NCBI GenBank assembly: GCA_007128045.1
Contig: SKYG01000007.1
Span: 1 to 23,858 of the forward strand
DNA length: 23,858 nucleotides
DNA from: Bacteroidales bacterium
GTDB lineage: Bacteria; Bacteroidota; Bacteroidia; Bacteroidales; UBA7960
Direction of reading: 5' to 3'
The translations under genes and the position numbers were made by a program. The first letter of the stretch is position 1. Every line of letters begins with the position of its first letter. Shown here in pieces: positions 8,487-16,555 of this stretch. The notes beneath the pieces were generated by a model. That model had not been told where the DNA came from. It saw nothing but the letters and a program-made list of their open reading frames with translations, and made no database searches.

Positions 8487-8948
8487 TTGAATCATCGTAT
8501 TGTGGAGAAGTCAAAGAAGAAATTTATTAAACGGCCAACCTTAGGAGGCGGGCGGGAGTTGCTCCGCAAGTTTTTCAGGGAGCACATGCGCTATCCTGAA
8601 GAGGCTCTTAAAAATGATGTTGAAGGCGATGTTGTGGTCGAGTACCGGGTCAACAGCAATGGCGAAGTTATCGAAGCCAAAGTGGTTCACGGTCTGGGGT
8701 GCGGCTGTGATGAGGAGGCACTGCGTCTGGTTCATCTGCTCAAGTATCAGGCAGTAAGCAACAGAGGTGTCAGGGTAACCACCAACAACAGGATGAAGAT
8801 CCCTTTCAGGTTGCCCAAAAAGACCAGCTCCGGGCAGCTTCGCATGACCTATGTGCCCAAGCAGAAGCCATCCGAAAAGAAGGAAAAAACACAAGGTTCG
8901 GATAAAGCCGTTTCATACACCTATACCATCACAACAAAAAAACAATAA
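8487..8948 (+). CDS. Stand-alone TonB C-terminal domain protein
   Basis: About 153 residues. Residues about 20-115 match a TonB C-terminal domain: an LLRKFFREHMRYPEEALKN helix, then EGDVVVEYRVNSNGEVIEAKVVHGLGCGCDEEALRLV, and a basic strand ending MKIPFRLP. TonB domains transmit energy to outer-membrane receptors, but this protein lacks the usual N-terminal membrane anchor and Pro-rich spacer, so such a role is doubtful. The C-terminus is a Lys/Ser/Thr-rich tail. In-frame stops at 8475 and 8481 block any longer protein; the start is TTG at 8487 or GTG at 8502. It begins just after the palindrome cluster, so it may be a truncated relic or a genuine single-domain protein. Confidence 0.75.
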   Translation: MNHRIVEKSKKKFIKRPTLGGGRELLRKFFREHMRYPEEALKNDVEGDVVVEYRVNSNGEVIEAKVVHGLGCGCDEEALRLVHLLKYQAVSNRGVRVTTNNRMKIPFRLPKKTSSGQLRMTYVPKQKPSEKKEKTQGSDKAVSYTYTITTKKQ

Positions 8949-8950
8949 AT

Positions 8951-8988
8951 CCAGACTTTCAGACTTTCAGACTTTCAGACTTTCAGAC
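8951..8988 (+). repeat. Second octamer array (TTTCAGAC) before queD
   Basis: A partial unit (CCAGAC) is followed by four perfect TTTCAGAC copies at 8957-8988, ending 12 bases before the queD ATG. The array fills almost all of the 52-base gap after the TonB-domain gene. The sequence after both arrays begins CAATT, so the two leaders share unit, position and junction. Confidence 0.93.
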
Positions 8989-9000
8989 AATTATTTAAAT

Positions 9001-9459
9001 ATGAAAAAGCCGCCGGTGCTTCGCATTACCAAGCAGTTTCGTTTTGAGGCTGCTCATGCGCTTTGGAATTATGACGGGCTGTGCCGCAACATTCACGGCC
9101 ACAGTTATGTCTTATATGTGACGATCATCGGGAATCCTGTTTCTGACCCCCATCATACCAAGCTTGGGATGGTAATGGATTTTTCGGAACTAAAAAAGAT
9201 TGTCCAGGAACAGATCATCGATCGTTTTGACCATGCACTGCTGGTCAATGCAGATACGCCTCATGCAGATATGGCCAAGGATGCCAGGATGTTTGGCAAA
9301 GTGGTGGCCTTGCCCTATCAGCCCACATGCGAACACATGGTTATTGATTTTGCTGAATGTCTTCAACAGGTATTGCCTTCACACATCGGCCTGCATTCAT
9401 TGCGTTTACACGAAACAGCCACGGCATATGCCGAATGGTATGCCGGTGACAATAAATAG
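9001..9459 (+). CDS. queD: 6-carboxytetrahydropterin synthase (QueD/PTPS family)
   Basis: 152 residues. The zinc ligands are His19 and the pair His32/His34 in the CxxxHGH motif (CRNIHGH), with Cys28 as the likely catalytic Cys. FDHALL (Asp77, His78), PTCEH (Glu111) and LHETATAYAEW complete the family pattern. CxxxHGH favours QueD, which makes 6-carboxy-5,6,7,8-tetrahydropterin from dihydroneopterin triphosphate for queuosine and other 7-deazaguanine products, over eukaryotic-type PTPS. It is cytoplasmic. The frame is open further upstream, but that part translates the octamer array and the preceding gene, so ATG 9001 is chosen. No other queuosine gene is in the window. Confidence 0.9.
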   Translation: MKKPPVLRITKQFRFEAAHALWNYDGLCRNIHGHSYVLYVTIIGNPVSDPHHTKLGMVMDFSELKKIVQEQIIDRFDHALLVNADTPHADMAKDARMFGKVVALPYQPTCEHMVIDFAECLQQVLPSHIGLHSLRLHETATAYAEWYAGDNK

Positions 9460-9472
9460 TACATCTGATTTA

Positions 9473-9504
9473 TTGTCATTTAACGTAAAAATATATTAAT
9501 TTTG
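9473..9504 (+). promoter_or_regulatory. Promoter of gldE-gldD
   Basis: TTG at 9473-9475, a 21-base spacer, and TAATTTTG at 9497-9504, an exact TAnnTTTG match. The predicted transcription start is about 20 bases before the TTG start codon at 9530. Confidence 0.7.
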
Positions 9505-9529
9505 CATCAAACAAAGATCAGCCTGAACC

Positions 9530-10858
9530 TTGGAAGACTCGCCTGACCCTTATTTGTACCCGTTTCTTATTATTATATCCGCCATGCAGGCCATTCCTGT
9601 CAATGCCATTATGGGGCTGGCAGGGATGGTTCTCTTGTTGTTTTTTTCAGCCTTGATATCAGGGTCGGAGGTGGCGTTCTTTTCACTGAATCACAACCAA
9701 ATAGATGATATAAAAAGGCTAAAAGGAAGTAACGGCGAGAAGACCCTATACTTATTGGAAAAACCCAAACGACTACTGGCTACCATTCTTATAGCCAACA
9801 ACGTGCTCAACATAGCGTTCATTCTGCTATCAACTTATGTGTTCAATGCCCTGTTTGATTTTTCCGATCACCCCATCCTGGGCTTTCTGGTTCAGGTTGT
9901 AATCGTCACCTTTCTCATCCTGTTATTTGCCGAAATACTGCCAAAGATCATCGCCTCCCACAACCCTCTTCGTTTTGCTTCCAGGATGGCCTCTCCCTTA
10001 ACCATATTGTTAAACACACTGAACCCCTTGAGCTCCTTATTGGTTAGGTCTACAAATATCATTGACAGAAGAATTTCGAAAAAAAGGCCAAACATTAGCA
10101 TGAACGACCTGTCGCATGCACTTGACATTACAGCAGACACGGCTGGTAATGAGGACGATCAAAGCATTCTAAAGGGCATAGTTACTTTTGGCAACGTCTA
10201 CGCCCGTGAGATTATGCGGTCGAGGGTCGATGTAGTGGCTGTTGATATCGACACCCCTTTCCAGAAGCTGATAGAAGTTATCCTGGAGGCAGGATACAGC
10301 CGTATTCCGGTTTATAAAGAAAGCTTCGACAATGTGGAAGGAATATTATATATAAAAGATTTGTTGCCATACCTGGAGAAGGATGCAGATTATACATGGC
10401 AGGGACTGCTACGTAACTGTTTCTTTGTGCCTGAGAGCAAGAAGATAAGCGATCTGTTAAAAGAGTTTCAGGAAAAAAAGATCCATATGGCCATTGTTGT
10501 CGACGAGTATGGTGGCACATCGGGCATCATCACCCTGGAAGACATCCTTGAAGAGATTGTTGGCGAGATAAATGATGAATTTGATACCGAGGAAGCCATT
10601 TATTCCAGGCTGGATGCCTCTAATTATGTGTTTGAAGGCAAAACCCTGTTAAAAGATTTTTGCAAGATCACAGGTGCCGACTATTCACTATTTTCTGAGG
10701 TAAAAGGCGAAGCTGATACCCTGGCCGGACTGATTCTGGAAATCAAGCAGGAACTTCCATTTAAGGGAGAAAAGATCACATTTAAACATTTTGAGTTTGA
10801 GATTGAAGGCGTTGATAACCGGCGCATCAAACGCGTAAAAGTTCGGCTGAAAGGATAA
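9530..10858 (+). CDS. gldE: GldE: CNNM/CBS/CorC-domain gliding protein
   Basis: 442 residues. Residues about 25-185 are the DUF21/CNNM membrane domain with three or four hydrophobic segments and the SGSEVAFFSL motif. CBS domains lie at about 225-345, including the DEYGGTSGIITLEDILEEIV hallmark. A CorC_HlyC domain ends the protein (about 358-442). Relatives are putative ion transporters, while GldE is linked to gliding and type 9 secretion in Bacteroidota and sits beside gldD. The TTG start at 9530 gives LEDSPDPYL; a near-N-terminal PDP element is what I recall from GldE proteins, so I prefer it to ATG 9584. Its own promoter lies just upstream. Confidence 0.9.
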   Translation: MEDSPDPYLYPFLIIISAMQAIPVNAIMGLAGMVLLLFFSALISGSEVAFFSLNHNQIDDIKRLKGSNGEKTLYLLEKPKRLLATILIANNVLNIAFILLSTYVFNALFDFSDHPILGFLVQVVIVTFLILLFAEILPKIIASHNPLRFASRMASPLTILLNTLNPLSSLLVRSTNIIDRRISKKRPNISMNDLSHALDITADTAGNEDDQSILKGIVTFGNVYAREIMRSRVDVVAVDIDTPFQKLIEVILEAGYSRIPVYKESFDNVEGILYIKDLLPYLEKDADYTWQGLLRNCFFVPESKKISDLLKEFQEKKIHMAIVVDEYGGTSGIITLEDILEEIVGEINDEFDTEEAIYSRLDASNYVFEGKTLLKDFCKITGADYSLFSEVKGEADTLAGLILEIKQELPFKGEKITFKHFEFEIEGVDNRRIKRVKVRLKG

Positions 10859-10915
10859 GAGAACCAAAACATTCCCTTTAACACAAATATGCCTGATTAT
10901 TCTGTTTGGGTCAAA

Positions 10916-10971
10916 GGCTGAGCGTAGCGAAGTCCCGAACACAAATGAGGGATCTCTGTCGAACGTCGAAG
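10916..10971. repeat. Repeat-like spacer element between gldE and gldD
   Basis: This 56-base stretch carries GGCTGAGCGTAGCGAAG, then GAGGGATCTCTG, then TCGAACGTCGAAG, which are short self-complementary or near-palindromic blocks. It looks like the eroded dispersed repeats (CTGAGCGTAGCGAAG type) seen between genes in many Bacteroidota, and is unlike the GGACAGG family. No second copy is in the window, so the call rests on pattern. Confidence 0.4.
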
Positions 10972-10984
10972 AAAAAAAAAGCAA

Positions 10985-11596
10985 ATGAATATCTGTGCGT
11001 TAAGAACTGTATGTTTTATTATTGTTGGATGGCTGGTCATGATGACAGCATGTCGTCAGAACTACAGTCCGAAGCCTGCTGGATTTATGCGTATTGCGTT
11101 ACCTGAAAAAGATTATCAGCTTTTTGACAACCTGTTTCCCTACAGTTTCAAGTACCCGGGCTATTCCGAATTTATTCCTGACGAAAGAGATATTGCTGAG
11201 CCTTACTGGGCCAATATTGTATTTCCTGCATTTAAGGGCACCCTGCACCTGAGTTATAAAACGGTGCACTCAACAGACGATCTCAAGGCCTATTTCGATG
11301 ATGCCAGAAGCTTTACCCAACGGCACATCCCAAAAGCTACTGCCATGAGGGATGAGCTCTTTATTGATGAAGAGCATCAGGTTTATGGGATGTTGTTCCA
11401 GATAAAGGGCAAGGAGGTTGCCTCTCCAATACAGTTTTACCTTACTGATAGCACCCGACACTTTCTAAGGGGAGCGCTTTATTTTGAGGTGACACCAAAC
11501 AATGATTCACTGGCACCGGTAATCGACTTTCTGGAAGACGATATACGGTACATGATAGAAACAACCAGATGGCAAACGCCTGGATCCGGCAGGTGA
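10985..11596 (+). CDS. gldD: Gliding-motility lipoprotein GldD
   Basis: 203 residues. A signal peptide ends in a lipobox (LVMMTA then Cys23), so this is a lipoprotein. The N-terminal YSPKPAGFMRIALPEKDY block, the LFPYSFKYP segment and the later YWANIVFPAFKGTLHLSY block are characteristic of GldD. GldD is required for gliding in Flavobacterium and is associated with the type 9 secretion apparatus; its biochemical role is not known. It follows gldE with 126 bases between them, and the pair is probably co-transcribed from the gldE promoter, although the repeat-like spacer could affect coupling. Non-gliding Bacteroidales also keep these genes. Confidence 0.9.
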   Translation: MNICALRTVCFIIVGWLVMMTACRQNYSPKPAGFMRIALPEKDYQLFDNLFPYSFKYPGYSEFIPDERDIAEPYWANIVFPAFKGTLHLSYKTVHSTDDLKAYFDDARSFTQRHIPKATAMRDELFIDEEHQVYGMLFQIKGKEVASPIQFYLTDSTRHFLRGALYFEVTPNNDSLAPVIDFLEDDIRYMIETTRWQTPGSGR

Positions 11597-11627
11597 TTCA
11601 TTTTATCCAAAGACAATTAGGGTCATA

Positions 11628-12986
11628 TCACACGAAAAAACCATACATCATCCTGCCAATCATGAAATAAATAAACAGGCCGATAATGTCGTTGGATGTG
11701 GTGATAAACGGCCCTGTGGCCAAAGCCGGATCAATCTTCAACTTGTTCAGGGCTAACGGCACAAATGTTCCAAATACAGAGGCGAACACGATTACCGTCA
11801 TCAGGGCCGTGCTAACAGTAAGGCTCAGTGCCAGCGAAGGTGTAAAAAAGAAACTATACGCCAATAAAATGGTCGAACATGCCAGGCCGTTGATCAAGCC
11901 GATGGTAACTTCTTTGGCCAGCTTAGACAATATACCGCCATCAAGAGAATGGTTGGCAAGGGCTTTTACGATAAGTGCGGAAGACTGCACCCCGACATTT
12001 CCACCCATGGCAGCTATCAGTGGCATAAAGAAAGCCATCTCCGGGTTAATGCTGATCTGATCTTCGTAATTGGCAATCACCCTGGATCCGATGATGCCCC
12101 CAAACAAAGCAATAATAAGCCAGAACAAGCGACCCTGGGTGATCTCCCAGATTTTATCAGAAGACTCAATATCCTGACTGATACCCGACATCAGCTGATA
12201 ATCACGTTCTGCTTCTTCCTTGATGAAGTCAACCACATCATCGATGGTGATTCGTCCAATCAGCCGTCCAAGCTCATCAATGACAGGTAAAACGACGAGG
12301 TCGTACTTATTCATGATCTGCGCCACCTCTTCACCTGTTTGAGAAGCCTTTACAGCGATAATGTCGGGAGTAAAAAGCTCTGCTATCTTGGTTCGGGGTG
12401 AAGCAATCAATAATTTCTCGAGCGACAGCAAGCCCTTCAATACATTGTTATCATCGACAACATAAACCGTATATACGTTCTCAACCTCTTCAGCCTGCCG
12501 GCGCATTTCACGAATACAGGTTACGACATACCAGCTCACATTGACTTTTACCAGCTCCTTACCCATCAAGCCACCGGCACTGTTGGTTGGGTAGATCAAC
12601 AGATCGGCAATATCCTGGGCTTGCTGGCGGTCTTCTACGTGAGCCAGTATCTCTTCCCGAAGGTTATCGGGAAGCTCATTGATCAGGTCGGCAGCATCAT
12701 CCGAGTCCAGATTATCTATGAAATCGTGCGCAATTTCCTGGGTTGAGAGTGAAGCCAGAAATTTCTCCCTTACATCTTCTTCAAGCTCCATCAACACGGA
12801 TGCTGCTTCTTCCTTTTCGATCAGGGTATAGAGATATTTGGCCTCTTCCAGGCTCAGCTCATTTATGATCTCAGCAATATCTGCCGGATACAGTTCATCG
12901 AGAAGCTGCATCAGATAGTCACGCTGCTGCTCACTGATTGCCTGGCGAACGTCATCGATCTGTATGTTCTTTATGTCGATACCCAT
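11628..12986 (-). CDS. mgtE: MgtE magnesium transporter
   Basis: 452 residues from the ATG at 12986; an in-frame TTG at 13004 is a less likely start. The N-terminal helical MgtE_N domain (about 1-125) contains LYPADIAEIINELSLEEA. A CBS pair follows (about 130-255) with the acidic TIDDVVDFIKEEAERDYQ segment. Five membrane helices occupy the C-terminal half, including the pore motif GGNVGVQSSALIVKALA. MgtE is a Mg2+-gated channel in the cytoplasmic membrane, and the N domain and CBS pair sense cytosolic Mg2+. It is convergent with gldD with 31 bases between the stops. Its 5' flank holds a degenerate palindromic repeat next to the pyruvate kinase gene. Confidence 0.93.
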   Translation of the reverse strand: MGIDIKNIQIDDVRQAISEQQRDYLMQLLDELYPADIAEIINELSLEEAKYLYTLIEKEEAASVLMELEEDVREKFLASLSTQEIAHDFIDNLDSDDAADLINELPDNLREEILAHVEDRQQAQDIADLLIYPTNSAGGLMGKELVKVNVSWYVVTCIREMRRQAEEVENVYTVYVVDDNNVLKGLLSLEKLLIASPRTKIAELFTPDIIAVKASQTGEEVAQIMNKYDLVVLPVIDELGRLIGRITIDDVVDFIKEEAERDYQLMSGISQDIESSDKIWEITQGRLFWLIIALFGGIIGSRVIANYEDQISINPEMAFFMPLIAAMGGNVGVQSSALIVKALANHSLDGGILSKLAKEVTIGLINGLACSTILLAYSFFFTPSLALSLTVSTALMTVIVFASVFGTFVPLALNKLKIDPALATGPFITTSNDIIGLFIYFMIGRMMYGFFV

Positions 12987-13068
12987 AGCAAGAATGTTTT
13001 TCAATGGTACAAACTGTCAGACTATCTATAAAAACACCTGCATGTCCTCACAAATGAGTGTCGGATCA

Positions 13069-13103
13069 GGACAATTTAATCCTGTCCCCATTAATCCTGT
13101 CCC
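13069..13103. repeat. GGACA-type repeat overlapping the 3' end of pyk
   Basis: The 13-base direct repeat TTAATCCTGTCCC occurs at 13076-13088 and 13091-13103 (period 15). GGACA (13069-13073) is an inverted partner to TGTCC (13083-13087). The GGACAGG/CCTGTCC core is shared with the cluster at 8327-8464. On the minus strand the outer copy encodes the last residues (GQD) and TAA stop of pyruvate kinase. Confidence 0.75.
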
Positions 13104-14512
13104 TCAAAAAGCATGTTGTGCGCAGTACTTATCTCAACAAATGAAGGCCCCGCTTTTTTTCCAAAATTACCAGCTAAAACTGCCACAAGGTCTTCCGGGT
13201 CAATCTCAGCGTGTCTTATCAGCCTGGTAAGGGTCACTTTGGTAAATTCCTTTTTGGAAGTTTCCACATCCATATAGTCCGAGAATACTCCATAAACGAG
13301 TGCCAGCTCACGCATAACCCGGTTGTCGTAACACTGTGCATAAATAGGTGTCCGGCCTCTGAAGGCGGCAAGATATTGCGCCGTTTTCCCTGTATCTGTA
13401 TCCGTAATGATTGCCCTGGTATTAAGTTTATGGATGGAGCTCACAGCGGTGTCAGATAAAAACACAGAGATGGGATTGTCATGCGGCATTACTTTGGCAT
13501 CCACGCCAGACAACCTTCCTTTCTCGGCCTCTTTCACAGTTTTGGTCATAATCTCCACAGACTCTACCGGATAGTCACCAAAAGCTGTTTCACCACTAAG
13601 CATGATGGCATCGGTTCCTGAAAAAACCGCGTTTGCCACATCACTTACCTCAGCCCTGGTTGGACGTGGGCTTTTTATCATGCTGTGAAGCATCTGTGTG
13701 GCAATAATAACGACCTTCTTTCGCTCTCTGCACTTGTCTATCAGTGAAGCCTGTATGACCGGAATCTTTTCGGCCGGCACTTCAATGGCCAGGTCGCCAC
13801 GTGCAACCATAATGCCATACACATGATCAAGGATTTCATCAATATTGTCGAGACCCTGCTGATTTTCTATCTTGGCAATGATCTTTACCCGGCTATCGTG
13901 TTTGTCGAGAATAGTTTGAATTGCCAGCACATCTTCTTTGTTTCTGACAAAAGAATGTGCCAGAAATTCAATGTCCTGCTCAATGGCAAATTTGATAAAC
14001 TCAAGATCTTTCCCTGTCAGAGAGGGTAAATCGACCTTGGTGCCTGGTAAATTCACACTTTTTCGCGGTTTGATAGCTCCAGAATTATTCACCACACAAG
14101 TCAGCGTGCCACCGCGCTTCTCCACTACCTGCAGGGCAATCTCACCGTCATCAATCATGATAAGCTTACCTGCCTCCATACGTTCAACAAAGTCGGGGTA
14201 GTTCACATAGATGCAATCGTCTGTGGATTCCTTATTTTCATGTCCTTCTACATTAATATACTGACCTTTTTCAACTTTTACGGTGTAATCACCATCGTTG
14301 GTTCTGATCTCGGGCCCTTTGGTGTCGATCATGAGAGGTATCTTATCAGACACTTTTCTTACATTTTTCAGCAACTGAAGTGTATTACCAGGGCTCTGGT
14401 GGGCTGTATTGATACGAACCACATCCATCCCTGCATCATACAAGGCACAGATAAAATCCGTTTCGCAACGAAGGTCGGATATGGTAGCAACTATTTTTGT
14501 CAATTTATGCAT
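13091..14512 (-). CDS. pyk: Pyruvate kinase
   Basis: 473 residues. The enzyme transfers phosphate from phosphoenolpyruvate to ADP in glycolysis. Visible residues are Arg33-x-Asn35 with the following TAH, the B domain (about 75-160), catalytic Lys214 and metal ligand Glu216 in the IIAKIEN signature, Asp240 in ARGDLA, and Thr272 before QMLHSM. The C-terminal domain holds TDTGKTAQYLAAFRGRTPIYA. The INTAH form is usual for the Bacteroidota type. Lengths and motifs are intact. The final GQD and the stop codon come from a GGACAGG-type repeat, so the extreme C-terminus may not be ancestral. A TATTTTTG promoter lies 26 bases upstream of the start. Confidence 0.95.
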   Translation of the reverse strand: MHKLTKIVATISDLRCETDFICALYDAGMDVVRINTAHQSPGNTLQLLKNVRKVSDKIPLMIDTKGPEIRTNDGDYTVKVEKGQYINVEGHENKESTDDCIYVNYPDFVERMEAGKLIMIDDGEIALQVVEKRGGTLTCVVNNSGAIKPRKSVNLPGTKVDLPSLTGKDLEFIKFAIEQDIEFLAHSFVRNKEDVLAIQTILDKHDSRVKIIAKIENQQGLDNIDEILDHVYGIMVARGDLAIEVPAEKIPVIQASLIDKCRERKKVVIIATQMLHSMIKSPRPTRAEVSDVANAVFSGTDAIMLSGETAFGDYPVESVEIMTKTVKEAEKGRLSGVDAKVMPHDNPISVFLSDTAVSSIHKLNTRAIITDTDTGKTAQYLAAFRGRTPIYAQCYDNRVMRELALVYGVFSDYMDVETSKKEFTKVTLTRLIRHAEIDPEDLVAVLAGNFGKKAGPSFVEISTAHNMLFEGQD

Positions 14513-14537
14513 TCAGGGTATTCTTAAAATTATCAGG

Positions 14538-14571
14538 CAAAAATAGTCATTTGCAATGACACACAGATCAA
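14538..14571 (-). promoter_or_regulatory. Promoter of pyk
   Basis: On the minus strand TTG (14571-14569), a 23-base spacer, and TATTTTTG (14545-14538), an exact TAnnTTTG match, 25 bases before the start codon. Confidence 0.6.
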
Positions 14572-14604
14572 GAAAGGTGGATATTTGTAATTATTGGAGG
14601 GGAA

Positions 14605-15846
14605 CTACTCGTACCTGAGGGCATCAATAGGATCAAGCCGGGATGCTTTGGCTGCAGGGTAGTAACCAGCGATCAGTCCGACACCAAAGCAAAGAAATAC
14701 CCCAAACATGATCCAAACCCAGGGTACAATAAAGCTGCTATTAACCAACAGGGAGATGCCATTTCCTGCAAGTATCCCAAGAAATATTCCCAATGCCCCG
14801 CCGATCTGGCAGATAATAATGGCCTCAGACAGAAATTGTTGCTTGATGACCTTACGTGTGGCTCCCAGTGCCTTTCTGATACCGATCTCCTGAGTTCGTT
14901 CGGTAACAGACACCAGCATGATATTCATCAGGCCAATGGCAGCGCCTGCGAGGGTGATCAAACCAATTATCGTGGCAGCAACGGTGACATACCGGATATT
15001 TTCCAAAACTGCTTCGACGATATTGTCGCTTTTAGCAATCTCGAAATTCAAGGGGTCACCCAGACGTACACCGCGAATTACACGAAATAAGCCAGTGGCT
15101 TCTCCAATGGCCATCTCCAGATATTCAGGCCGGTGGGTGCTTACATTGATCGTATAATTCATGGTTGGACGGGAAAACTCCTGCCGTGCAGTCATCAGTG
15201 GGATAATGCATCTGGAGTCATCAGAACCTCCAAACGCCGATCCTTTTTCCCTCAAAACGCCGATTACAAGGTACCGTTTGTTGCCAATAGTTACAAATGA
15301 ATCAAGTGGATCGGCATTGCCCGGGAAAAGGATCGAAGCAACCTGACTACCCAATATGGCAACATTTGCACCAAACTGCAATTCGGTATTGGAAAATATC
15401 CGGCCTTTCTCCAATTCATTGCCCGAGGTGATCAGGTAGTTCTCATCACTACCTATTATTCCTATCGAAGGATTGGTTTCAACAGATCTGTAGCGAACTA
15501 TGGCTGAGCCACTGCCAAAGTATGATACTGATACATAAGAAGGGAAGTCGAATCGCTCCTTAAATAGCTGGGATTCTTCATAGGTGATCCGGCGAAACAC
15601 TTCAGACTGGCCGCTTCCAAACACACGCATTTCCCTGTTTCTGATCGAAAAGCTGTTGGCGCCCAGCCTGGCAAAATTCTCGTTTATAGACCCTTTTATC
15701 GACTCAATAGCTGTCAGAATGCCAACCAGAGCCATGATGCCAATGGCAATGATCATCACCGTAAGTGATGCCCTCAGCATATGACTTCTTATCGATGCCA
15801 GGGCAATCTTCAGATTTTCAATAATGACGGTTACTCTTGCAAACAT
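14605..15846 (-). CDS. MacB/FtsX-type ABC transporter permease
   Basis: 413 residues with the FtsX/MacB layout. The first membrane segment is at about 22-46 (LTVMIIAIGIMALVGILTAI), followed by a long periplasmic domain (MacB_PCD, about 50-270). Three C-terminal helices (about 285-400) include the GLMNIMLVSVTERTQEIGIRKALGA motif and the terminal KASRLDPIDALRYE. MacB-type permeases act with an ATPase and often a membrane-fusion protein to export lipoproteins, peptides or drugs, but neither partner is in the window, so the ATPase must be encoded elsewhere. It follows upp by 58 bases and precedes pyk by 92; pyk has its own promoter. The substrate is unknown. Confidence 0.9.
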   Translation of the reverse strand: MFARVTVIIENLKIALASIRSHMLRASLTVMIIAIGIMALVGILTAIESIKGSINENFARLGANSFSIRNREMRVFGSGQSEVFRRITYEESQLFKERFDFPSYVSVSYFGSGSAIVRYRSVETNPSIGIIGSDENYLITSGNELEKGRIFSNTELQFGANVAILGSQVASILFPGNADPLDSFVTIGNKRYLVIGVLREKGSAFGGSDDSRCIIPLMTARQEFSRPTMNYTINVSTHRPEYLEMAIGEATGLFRVIRGVRLGDPLNFEIAKSDNIVEAVLENIRYVTVAATIIGLITLAGAAIGLMNIMLVSVTERTQEIGIRKALGATRKVIKQQFLSEAIIICQIGGALGIFLGILAGNGISLLVNSSFIVPWVWIMFGVFLCFGVGLIAGYYPAAKASRLDPIDALRYE

Positions 15847-15904
15847 TTTGTATAGTCGGGAAGTTAATTGTTGACTGATTTATAACACAGGCTTGATTGG
15901 TCAC

Positions 15905-16555
15905 TCAGAGTTTACTGCCAAAAGCCAGATCACCCGCGTCTCCAAGTCCGGGCACGATATATGCTTTGGCTGTTAATTCATCATCTACTGTGCCGAGCCA
16001 AACGGTAAAATCATCATTCAGCAAGTGCTTCTTCAGGTATTCGATCCCCTGAATGCTGGCCACAACAGAGATAATATGGGTATGAACAGGCTTACCCTTC
16101 CGGATTAACTCTTTATATGCCAACACCATCGACGACCCGGTGGCTAACATTGGATCACCCAGTATCAGCACCTTATTATCTATCGAAGGGCACGAAGTGT
16201 ATTCTATCTGGATATCGAAACGGCCATCCTTACGGTGTTTTCTATAAGCCGACACAAAGGCGTTCTCTGCCCGATCAAAATAATTCAATACTCCCTGGTG
16301 CATGGGCAAACCAGCACGTAATATAGTGGCAATTACCGGTTGGTTTACCAGTCGCTCACAGCGGGCAACACCCAGGCTGGTAATTACTTCCTGCTCTTCC
16401 CACGCAAGGGTTTTGCTGATCTCATAGGCAAATATCTCACCGAGGCGCTCCATGTTACGTCTGAATCGCAGGCTGTCTTTCTGAATCTCCACATCACGGA
16501 CCTCAGCAATGTATTCATTTAATAATGAATGCTTATGACCTAAAACATGTATCAT
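15905..16555 (-). CDS. upp: Uracil phosphoribosyltransferase
   Basis: 216 residues. This pyrimidine-salvage enzyme makes UMP from uracil and PRPP. The PRPP-binding loop is ILGDPMLATGSS (about 131-142), the ILRAGLPMHQGV block is at about 78-90, and the C-terminal uracil-binding PGLGDAGDLAFG is present. Length and motifs are complete. Its first 23 bases overlap the end of the GNAT-like gene upstream, which implies translational coupling with an apparently unrelated cell-envelope pair. No separate promoter is evident in that overlap. Confidence 0.94.
   Translation of the reverse strand: MIHVLGHKHSLLNEYIAEVRDVEIQKDSLRFRRNMERLGEIFAYEISKTLAWEEQEVITSLGVARCERLVNQPVIATILRAGLPMHQGVLNYFDRAENAFVSAYRKHRKDGRFDIQIEYTSCPSIDNKVLILGDPMLATGSSMVLAYKELIRKGKPVHTHIISVVASIQGIEYLKKHLLNDDFTVWLGTVDDELTAKAYIVPGLGDAGDLAFGSKL

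Noticed and set aside
8281..8514. Short open frames across the palindrome cluster on both strands
   Set aside because: They translate the repeats themselves and have no independent support.
6731..8988. Octamer arrays as CRISPR-like repeats
   Set aside because: The unit is 8 bases with no spacers, and there is no cas gene; they are simple tandem repeats.
8851..9000. Longer N-terminus for queD
   Set aside because: It translates the end of the TonB-domain gene in another frame and the octamer array; QueD aligns from 9001.
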